Assembly (NCBI GenBank): GCA_945876205.1
Contig: CAMCNL010000007.1
Coordinates: 1-37,171 of the forward strand
DNA from: Candidatus Sulfopaludibacter sp. SbA3
GTDB taxonomy: Bacteria > Acidobacteriota > Vicinamibacteria > Vicinamibacterales > UBA2999
Direction: 5' to 3'
Length of the DNA: 37,171 nucleotides
In this document: in pieces, positions 16,240-22,146 of the stretch
How the letters are laid out: each line of letters opens with the position of its first letter
How positions within the stretch are numbered: position 1 is the stretch's first letter
Notes under the pieces: model-generated
The model's input: the letters and a program-made list of their open reading frames with translations, nothing else
What the model was told of the DNA's origin: nothing
Databases searched by the model: none
Position numbers and translations under genes: made by a program

Positions 16240-17718
16240 ATGACAACCGTGACTGGTGGCGAGCGAACCGTGACCGCCGATCGCAAGGGATGGGTGCTGC
16301 TTGGCGCAGTGGCGCTGATGCTGGCGATCTACGCGCTGCCCGAGCCGGCGCCGCTCGAGCGTGCGGGCAACCTGATCCCCTTGACCACCAACGGCAAGGC
16401 GTGCCTCGCGATCATGGCGTTCGCGGTGACGTTGTGGGTGACCGAGACGCTGCCGTTCGCGGCCACCGGCCTGCTGGTGGTGCTGCTGATCCCGACCTTC
16501 GGCATCGCCGATTACCGCACCGTCGTCCGCGCCGGGTTCGGCGATCCCGTCATCACGTTCTTCATTGGCGTGCTCCTGCTCTCGGCGGCCTTCACGCGCT
16601 CGGGGCTCGGCGTGCGGCTCGCCTATCGGGTCCTCCTCTGGGTGGGGACGCGCACCGACCGGGTGCTGCTCGGATTTCTCGCCGTGGGCGCGTTCATCTC
16701 GATGTGGATTACCGACATGGCCGTCGCCGCCATGTTGCTGCCGATTGCACGGGGCATCGTGATCGATGCGGGCTTGCCGCCGGGCCGCAGCAACTTCGGC
16801 AAGGCGCTGATGATTGCGGTGGCGTTCGGACCGCTGATCGGCGGCGTCGCCACGCCGGCCGGCACCGGCGCGAACATCGTGGCGCTGGCGCAACTGAAGC
16901 AGCTCGCCAACGTGGACATCTCGTTCACCTATTGGATGCTGCTTGGCCTGCCGGCGTCGCTCCTGATGATCCCGTGCGGATGGTGGATCCTGCTCAAGAT
17001 GTTTCCGCCGGAGATCGAGCAGCTGCCGATCACGCGGGACGAGATCCGGCGGCGCGTGCGCGAGCTCGGCCCGCTGCGCGCGACCGAGCGCTACACCCTC
17101 GTGATCTTCCTTGTTGCGATTGCCTTCTGGGTGCTGACGCCGCTGCTCGACGCCTGGACGGGCGGCCGCATCGCGCCGCCGGTTGAAGCCGTCGCCCTTG
17201 CCGCCGGGATCGCGCTCTTCCTGCCAGGCATCCGGGTGATGACCTGGAAGGAGGCGGAGCGCGAGGTCGAATGGGGCGGCATCATGCTGATCGTCGCCGG
17301 CCTCTCGCTCGGCCTCGTGGTGTTCGAGACGGGCGCCGCGCGCTGGCTGGCGTGGGTGCTGCTCGGTCAGATTACGCTCGTGCCCGACCTCCTGCGCCCG
17401 TTCGTCATCGTGCTCGCGGTCTCCGGGCTCCACCTGCTGTTCTCGAGCAACACCGTCACGGCGAGCATCATCATCCCGATCCTGGTGGCGCTGTCGCGCG
17501 ACCTCGGCCTCGACACCTGGGCGATCGTGGCACCCGCCGCGTTCACCTCGTCGCTGGCCTTCATCCTCGTGACAGAGGGGCCGACGACGCTGATCCCGTA
17601 CGCGGCAGGCTACTTCTCGATCAGGGACATGGCGAAAGCGGGGATCTGGATGACGGTGGCGGCGGCCGCATGCGTCGCGGTGGCGCAGCTCGCGGTTCGC
17701 GCGGTTGGTCTGTGGTGA
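16240..17718 (+). CDS. SLC13/DASS family anion:sodium symporter, possible sulfate permease
   Basis: 492 residues with about 11-12 membrane segments. The DASS family motifs are present in both inverted repeats: SMWITDMAVAAMLLPI (first, with TD where many have SNT) and SSNTVTASIIIPI (second). GVATPAGTGANIVAL and TEGPTTLIPY are also typical. Members import sulfate, dicarboxylates or phosphate with sodium in the inner membrane. Sulfate is suggested here only by the neighbours (divergent rhodanese and cysDNH on one side, TauD and TauE on the other). I chose the ATG at 16240 (MTTVTGGERTVTAD), with GAGGA 12 bases upstream; the frame is open back to a GTG at 16180, which would overlap the divergent start region. 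It converges on the dioxygenase gene with 16 bp between the two ORFs. Confidence 0.9.
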   Translation: MTTVTGGERTVTADRKGWVLLGAVALMLAIYALPEPAPLERAGNLIPLTTNGKACLAIMAFAVTLWVTETLPFAATGLLVVLLIPTFGIADYRTVVRAGFGDPVITFFIGVLLLSAAFTRSGLGVRLAYRVLLWVGTRTDRVLLGFLAVGAFISMWITDMAVAAMLLPIARGIVIDAGLPPGRSNFGKALMIAVAFGPLIGGVATPAGTGANIVALAQLKQLANVDISFTYWMLLGLPASLLMIPCGWWILLKMFPPEIEQLPITRDEIRRRVRELGPLRATERYTLVIFLVAIAFWVLTPLLDAWTGGRIAPPVEAVALAAGIALFLPGIRVMTWKEAEREVEWGGIMLIVAGLSLGLVVFETGAARWLAWVLLGQITLVPDLLRPFVIVLAVSGLHLLFSSNTVTASIIIPILVALSRDLGLDTWAIVAPAAFTSSLAFILVTEGPTTLIPYAAGYFSIRDMAKAGIWMTVAAAACVAVAQLAVRAVGLW

Positions 17719-17734
17719 CCTCCTCCACCCGCCA

Positions 17735-18565
17735 TCATTGGATCTGCGTCCGGTGCATCACCCGTCGCGTCGACGGGTCGAAGCTGTCGCGGCGGTGCAT
17801 CGTGCAGCGGTTGTCCCAGAGCACCAGGTCGCCGACCCGCCACGCGTGCGTCCACGTCAGCCCGTCGGTCGTCGCGACCTCCCATACGCGGTCGAGGAGC
17901 GCGTCCGACTCCTCGAGCGGCAGCCCTTCGATGTAGGCGTTGCGCCGGCGGCCGAGATAGAGGTGCGTCCGCCCCGTGCCGGGATGCACCTGCACCAGCG
18001 GGTGCAGCGTGCCTGGTGCCGTGCGCGGATCGCCTGTCGGCGTCACGCCGTGGCGGACATACCCGCCGCTGTTGTAAGTGCCGTCGTGTTTCACGCGCAC
18101 GTCGCGAACGCGCGCGCGCAGGTCGTCCGGCAGCGCGTCCCATGCGCCGTACATCGTGCAGAAGCTCGTGTCGCCGCCGCTCAATGGCACCTCGAGGGCG
18201 TAGAGCACGCTCGCCTTCGGCGGTTGCGGTTGATAGGACATGTCGGTGTGCCAGACCGCCTCGCCCGAACCGAGGCTGCCGATGGGCTCGCCACCCTCGA
18301 CGACGTTGGACACGACATAGAGCTCAGGGTGCCCTTCGACGAAGCGGCGTCCGCTCTCCTGGATCGGCGCGAGATCGAGCTCGCCGAACCGCCGGCTGAA
18401 CGCGATCAGATCGGCGTCGCCGAGCGCCTGATCGCGGATCAGCAGCACCTGGTGCGTCAACCATGCCGTGTGCAGCACCGCGAAAGCTGCGTCGTCCAGC
18501 TGCCTGAGATCGGCGCCGCGAATTTCGGCGCCCAGCGCCGCTCCCGTAGGAACCACCGTCATCAT
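17735..18565 (-). CDS. TauD/TfdA-type alpha-ketoglutarate dioxygenase
   Basis: 276 residues. Fe(II)/2-oxoglutarate dioxygenase with the HxD facial-triad half in VWHTDMSYQPQPPKASVLYA and the distal His in CTMHRRDSFDPSTRRVMHRTQ, where a following Arg would bind 2-oxoglutarate. The N-terminus GAALGAEIRGADLRQLDD is standard for TauD. Family members oxidise taurine or other sulfonates, releasing sulfite, or 2,4-D, alkyl sulfates and the like; position beside a TauE-like exporter and sulfate genes favours an organosulfur substrate. I chose the ATG at 18565 because GAGG (18574-18571) lies five bases before it (eight before the ATG at 18562); an ATG at 18586 is less supported. A plausible promoter lies just upstream. 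Confidence 0.9.
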   Translation of the reverse strand: MMTVVPTGAALGAEIRGADLRQLDDAAFAVLHTAWLTHQVLLIRDQALGDADLIAFSRRFGELDLAPIQESGRRFVEGHPELYVVSNVVEGGEPIGSLGSGEAVWHTDMSYQPQPPKASVLYALEVPLSGGDTSFCTMYGAWDALPDDLRARVRDVRVKHDGTYNSGGYVRHGVTPTGDPRTAPGTLHPLVQVHPGTGRTHLYLGRRRNAYIEGLPLEESDALLDRVWEVATTDGLTWTHAWRVGDLVLWDNRCTMHRRDSFDPSTRRVMHRTQIQ

Positions 18566-18595
18566 GCTCACCTCAGCGTTCGCCATATCGACGAT

Positions 18596-18624
18596 CGTTA
18601 ACCGGTCACCCGACGCCTGGTCAA
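18596..18624 (-). promoter_or_regulatory. candidate sigma70-type promoter of the dioxygenase gene
   Basis: On the minus strand TTGACC (18624-18619) and TTAACG (18601-18596) are separated by 17 bases, giving a start around 18589, about 24 bases before the chosen ATG. The match is moderate, but spacing and position are right. Confidence 0.4.
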
Positions 18625-18649
18625 GTGCCGGCGCCGTTCCACGTTCCGG

Positions 18650-18680
18650 TTGACAAGTTAGTCTACCGGCCCGGTAGACT
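18650..18680 (+). promoter_or_regulatory. candidate promoter of the Cys-leader/tauE operon
   Basis: A perfect TTGACA (18650-18655) is followed after 19 bases by TAGACT (18675-18680). Initiation would fall near 18687, just upstream of the leader peptide. The spacer is longer than usual and almost entirely occupied by a palindrome, which suggests repression or activation by distortion. Confidence 0.45.
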
Positions 18681-18682
18681 AA
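18658..18682. promoter_or_regulatory. perfect 25-bp palindromic operator
   Basis: TTAGTCTACCGG, one central C, then the exact reverse complement. It covers the -35/-10 spacer and the -10 of the plus-strand promoter. The half-site TAGTCTACCGG resembles operators of TetR-family repressors (TAGACY...RGTCTA type), but no regulator gene is in the window, so the binding protein is unknown. Confidence 0.7.
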
Positions 18683-18712
18683 GCGGGCGTGCTGGACGCC
18701 GAGCCTTTGACC

Positions 18713-18778
18713 ATGACCGATATACGCTGCTGTTGTTGTTGTCGATGCGCATGTATCGGGCCGACGATGCGTCGGTGA
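18713..18778 (+). CDS. poly-Cys leader peptide of the small-peptide/tauE operon
   Basis: A 21-codon frame, MTDIRCCCCCRCACIGPTMR plus a final Arg, ending TGA. Seven residues are Cys (6-10, 12 and 14), five from consecutive codons TGC TGT TGT TGT TGT. It lies alone in a 451-bp region between the divergent dioxygenase and the TauE gene, just downstream of a promoter and operator. Such a codon run is the expected sensor for charged tRNA-Cys, as in the Cys-rich leader peptides known upstream of mycobacterial sulfur genes. A GTG at 18689 would add eight residues and would make the message nearly leaderless from the predicted start near 18687; no strong ribosome site precedes the ATG. Expression is not proven. 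Confidence 0.65.
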   Translation: MTDIRCCCCCRCACIGPTMRR

Positions 18779-18891
18779 GAGGTCAGCCAGAGTAAGTTCC
18801 CTCCAGTTCCTTCTCCCCACCAATCGTTCGGCCGCCAGATTTCCGTTCGAGTGGTTGGTGTCGGCGACCCCACGGTCGCTCCTGGGAGAAG
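18777..18891 (+). promoter_or_regulatory. SD-sequestering RNA fold between leader peptide and downstream genes
   Basis: CTTCTCCC (18810-18817) is fully complementary to GGGAGAAG (18884-18891), which contains the ribosome site of the next small gene. Inside that 8-bp helix are two more hairpins: CACCAA/TTGGTG (18818-18823 with 18855-18860), directly stacked on it, and GCGACC/GGTCGC (18864-18869 with 18874-18879, loop CCAC). Together they form a three-way junction. GAGAGG (18777-18782), overlapping the leader stop codon, can instead pair with 18810-18815 (six pairs, one G-U). A ribosome reaching the stop would block this rival pairing; one stalled on the Cys codons would permit it and expose the ribosome site. 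The folding and logic are inferred. Confidence 0.5.
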
Positions 18892-18896
18892 ATTCG

Positions 18897-19007
18897 ATGT
18901 CGTTCAAGACCTACGTCACGCTATTTCTGATCCTCGTTTCCACGGCGGCCATCCCGACCGCGCAACCCGCTGAACACGGTGGGCATGACCATGCGCGTCA
19001 CATTTAA
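18897..19007 (+). CDS. 36-residue secreted His-rich peptide
   Basis: The frame starts MSFKTYVTLFLILVSTAAIP and ends TAQPAEHGGHDHARHI. The first ~24 residues form a signal peptide; the mature part has five His in eleven residues. A good ribosome site (GGGAGA, 18884-18889) precedes the ATG by seven bases, and the stop overlaps an AAGGGGCGG site for the TauE gene 9 bases later, so the two are co-transcribed and probably coupled. The mature tail could bind a metal or be a small accessory piece, but nothing in it identifies a family. It could also serve mainly as a translational relay from the Cys leader to tauE. Confidence 0.6.
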   Translation: MSFKTYVTLFLILVSTAAIPTAQPAEHGGHDHARHI

Positions 19008-19016
19008 GGGGCGGTC

Positions 19017-19898
19017 ATGATCGAATCCCACACACTCTGGCTCGCCGTCATCACGTTCGGCGCCGCCATCGTCAACGGCGCGCTTGGCTATGGGTTCTCG
19101 TCGATCACCGTCCCGCTCGCGCTGCTGTTCATGGCCAATCGCGTCCTGAACCCGGCGCTGGTGCTGATTGAAGTCGTGCTCAACGCCTACGTGCTCTGGG
19201 TCAACCGCGAAGCGTTCGGCAACATCTCGCGGCGGATGATGCCGATGATCGTCGGACTGGTGCCAGGCATCGTGGTCGGTACCGCCGTGCTCTCGCTCGT
19301 GAATCCCGGCTGGGTCCGGTTTTCGACGTTCGTGGTGCTGCTGCCGCTGATCCTGCTGCAGGCGGCCGGGTATCGCCGGGCGCTGAAGAATGAACGGTCG
19401 GCGACGCTCGCCTTCGGCGGCGGGCTCGGCGTGCTCTATTCGGTGACGACGATTTCCGGCCCGCCGCTCGCGATCATGCTCAACAACCAGGGCCTGGCGA
19501 AGAAGGATTTTCGCGCGGCGCTCGGCCTGGTGCGCCTCGCCGAGTCGTCGATGACGGCCGTGGCCTACGCCTACGCCGGCTTCTTCACCTACGAAAGCAT
19601 CGCGCTCATTCCGTGGATCGTCCCGAGCATCATGATCGGCGTCCCGATCGGCGCGTTCGTGATTCAGCGCATGCAGGCAGAGACGTTCCGGCGGATCTGT
19701 ATGAGCTTCGACGCGTGGGTGGTCGCGTTCGGACTATCGCGGCTACTGAACGAGTTGAAGCTGGTGAATGGCCCCGCGTCGTACCTCGTCATGGTCGTTG
19801 TCGGCGTGCTCGATATCGGGCTGCTCTACCGCTTCTTTTCAGTACCCCATGGCCCGGTCGAGACGATTCCCGCGCCGACGTCGGCCGTGTCTAATTGA
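19017..19898 (+). CDS. TauE/SafE family sulfite/anion exporter
   Basis: 293 residues with eight or so membrane segments in two related halves. The N-terminal GAAIVNGALGYGFSSITVPLA and the second-half TTISGPPLAIMLNNQGLAKKDFRAAL are diagnostic of the TauE/SafE family (GxxxGFG-type start of each half). Members export sulfite or sulfoacetate, and some have other anionic substrates, across the inner membrane. Sulfite fits here because the divergent TauD-type enzyme and CysH both make sulfite. The ribosome site AAGGGGCGG lies in the tail of the upstream small peptide gene. Expression would be subject to the poly-Cys leader and operator upstream. Its 3' end overlaps the convergent DUF5916 gene by 8 bp. 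Confidence 0.9.
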   Translation: MIESHTLWLAVITFGAAIVNGALGYGFSSITVPLALLFMANRVLNPALVLIEVVLNAYVLWVNREAFGNISRRMMPMIVGLVPGIVVGTAVLSLVNPGWVRFSTFVVLLPLILLQAAGYRRALKNERSATLAFGGGLGVLYSVTTISGPPLAIMLNNQGLAKKDFRAALGLVRLAESSMTAVAYAYAGFFTYESIALIPWIVPSIMIGVPIGAFVIQRMQAETFRRICMSFDAWVVAFGLSRLLNELKLVNGPASYLVMVVVGVLDIGLLYRFFSVPHGPVETIPAPTSAVSN

Positions 19899-22116
19899 GC
19901 AGATCGAACTGCCGCACATATTTCACGATGAACGCGCGGTTGACGGGACCGATGCCGTTCAGGCTCTCGGTGTCGTTGTAGACCAGGAACAATCCCGTCG
20001 CGGCGGTCTGGAGCCAGTGAAACCGCAGGTTGGTCGACCAGCGATCCGTCCGGTCGTTGTACTGCACCAGCGTCTGCACGAAGATCGACGGCGTGAAGTT
20101 GTAGGTCACGCGCATGTTGCCGAGATTGGTGTGGAATGCGCCCTCCGGCAAGCTGATCGACCGGTAGTTCCACGTTGAATCAAGCGTCAGCCGTCCACTG
20201 TCGCGCAGGATCACCTGCAGCGTCGGGCTGCTTTGATCGCCGGTGAGAAACCGCCCCTTGTCCCACTGCAGGCGCGCGTAGATCCGCTTGCGGCGATCGC
20301 TGTTGGCGCGCAGGGTCATGCGCGGGCCGCCGTGCTCGCCGGCCGGCACCGTGATGCCGGGATAGACCTCGAACGGCTCACGCAAGCCGTCCCACGTGCC
20401 GTTGAGCGCGACGGTGATGAAGTTGCCGTTTTCCCAGTCCCAATGGCTGTCGATGTGCATCTCGGCGTTGCTGAGCCCGCCGTCGAGATAGTCGTAGCGC
20501 GTGTAGGTGGCGTGCGGCAGGAACTCGCGGAAGCCCCAGTCACGAACCCGCTGCTGCCGCATCGTTTCCTCGAACCGCAGCAGGTAGCGCCGGTAGCCAC
20601 CCGGGTTCTCGACGAAGCCCACCTCGGGATTGAAGTCCTCGCCGGTCGCGCCCCATTCGAACGTCGCGCGATGCCGGCCGTCGTCGTACTCCGAGTCGAT
20701 GTTGTAGGCGTAGTCGCGACCGAGCAGCCCCGGCGTCTGCGTGCGCGCGCCGAACGCGGCCACCCTGAGGTGTTCGCCCACGCCCAAGCGGCCGTCCACG
20801 CCGAAGGTCCGGTTCCAGTCATTCGACCGTGCGAGATCGCCGGTGGCCGCTTTGTTGACGAACATCCCGCCGATCCCTGAGCGGTTCGGCAGCTCACGGC
20901 TCACGCGCATCACCGAGAAATTGTTCCCGGGCTGTGAGCGCACGCTGTCGGTCTGCATGTTCAAGACGCCGACATTGAAGCCGTTGACCTTGCCGCTCAG
21001 GCGCGCGCCGCCGCGAATCGGGACGAGCTCGCCGCGCTCGTCGAGACCGATACGGCGGCTGAAGAACAGATCGATGTCGTCGCCTTTTCCAACCTTGAAG
21101 AGTCCGGAATTCTCAAGAAAGAACGGCCGCTTCTCGGGGAAGCGCAGGTTGAACCGCGTCAGGTTGATCTGCTGCGTGTCGACCTCGACCTGCGCGAAGT
21201 CGGTGTTGTAGGTCGCGTCCAGGTTCAGGCTGGGCGTGACGCCGAACTTCGCATCGAATCCGACGTCGCCATCGAGATCGGTTGGCGCGGCGCTGGTGAA
21301 GTTGCGGTTGGCCGAGCTGACGGCGTACGGCAGCAGCTTGAAGTTGCGCGGCGTCTTCAGGTTCAGCCCGCGCAGCTCGCCGGCCGATGACAACCGCCCG
21401 ATCGCGTTGATGCGCTCGAGCGGCGCCCAGAACGTCCGCTCCCGCGTGCGCTGGATGTTGCGGAAGAAATTGACGCCCCACGTCTGCGGCGCCGGACCGT
21501 AGCGGAGGGTGCGCAGCGGGATGCGGAACTCGGCGGTCCAGCCCGCCTCGGTCACCTGCGTCTTGACGTCCCAGCTGCCGTCCCAACTGACCGTGGCGGA
21601 GCCCTGGTCTCGCACCTGCGCGTCGTACTGAATGCCGGCGGCGTTGGTGCCGAACACGAATCCGTTCTGCCGGTCGCGGAACGTGTCGAAGATCATCTGG
21701 AACGAATCCATGTCGCCGAGGCCGGCATCGCGCCGCGTGTCGGTCGTCACGATCTGCGCGGGGTCACGGTCGTGGAGCACGACGCCGACATAGATCGCGA
21801 CGTCGTCGTACAACACGCGCACTTCGGTGGCCTCGGAGGCCGGCTGGCCTTCGAGCGGTTCTGCCTGGACGAAGTCCGTCAGAGGAACGGCGTTGCGCCA
21901 CGCGACCTCGTCGAGGACGCCATCGATCGTCGGAGGCGTCGCGATCGCAGCGGCGGCCGCGACCGGGCGGGTCTCCGCCGGGGCCGGACGCGGGTTGGTT
22001 TGTGCCTGGCCGGCAGCGGCCGGTCCAGTGGACGCGAGCAGCGCGATGAGGGCAATTCCGGTAGAAATGAAGACAGTGAAAGACACTGCGAACAATGATA
22101 TGCCGGCCGCCGGCAC
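19891..22116 (-). CDS. CBM9-like/DUF5916 outer-membrane protein
   Basis: 741 residues from a GTG. A hydrophobic N-terminus (SFTVFISTGIALIALLAS) serves as signal peptide. A family-9 carbohydrate-binding-like domain follows (PTIDGVLDEVAWRNAVPLTDF, VLYDDVAIYVGVVLHD, AEFRIPLRTLRYG). The rest is the DUF5916 barrel-like region with VGFDAKFGVTPSLNLDATY, FAQVEVDTQQINLTRFNL, FPEKRPFFLENSGLF and a C-terminal run of amphipathic strands. This combination is common in Bacteroidota and Acidobacteriota and is predicted to lie in the outer membrane; its role is unknown. A GTG at 22086 is an alternative start. It diverges from the next gene across 30 bp and converges on tauE with an 8-bp overlap. Confidence 0.9.
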   Translation of the reverse strand: MPAAGISLFAVSFTVFISTGIALIALLASTGPAAAGQAQTNPRPAPAETRPVAAAAAIATPPTIDGVLDEVAWRNAVPLTDFVQAEPLEGQPASEATEVRVLYDDVAIYVGVVLHDRDPAQIVTTDTRRDAGLGDMDSFQMIFDTFRDRQNGFVFGTNAAGIQYDAQVRDQGSATVSWDGSWDVKTQVTEAGWTAEFRIPLRTLRYGPAPQTWGVNFFRNIQRTRERTFWAPLERINAIGRLSSAGELRGLNLKTPRNFKLLPYAVSSANRNFTSAAPTDLDGDVGFDAKFGVTPSLNLDATYNTDFAQVEVDTQQINLTRFNLRFPEKRPFFLENSGLFKVGKGDDIDLFFSRRIGLDERGELVPIRGGARLSGKVNGFNVGVLNMQTDSVRSQPGNNFSVMRVSRELPNRSGIGGMFVNKAATGDLARSNDWNRTFGVDGRLGVGEHLRVAAFGARTQTPGLLGRDYAYNIDSEYDDGRHRATFEWGATGEDFNPEVGFVENPGGYRRYLLRFEETMRQQRVRDWGFREFLPHATYTRYDYLDGGLSNAEMHIDSHWDWENGNFITVALNGTWDGLREPFEVYPGITVPAGEHGGPRMTLRANSDRRKRIYARLQWDKGRFLTGDQSSPTLQVILRDSGRLTLDSTWNYRSISLPEGAFHTNLGNMRVTYNFTPSIFVQTLVQYNDRTDRWSTNLRFHWLQTAATGLFLVYNDTESLNGIGPVNRAFIVKYVRQFDLLN

Positions 22117-22146
22117 GGTTCGCGGCCGAGGAGCGACAGCAGGATA

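Noticed and set aside
16209-16242. tiny GTG frame in front of the SLC13 gene that overlaps its ATG
   Set aside because: Eleven codons with no Cys and mostly Arg; no regulatory codon run, so no support as a leader peptide.
18713-18778. TGT microsatellite with no coding meaning
   Set aside because: The run contains TGC as well as TGT, is followed by two more Cys codons in the same frame, and sits between a promoter and an SD-sequestering fold ahead of a sulfur gene, which a random triplet repeat would not explain.
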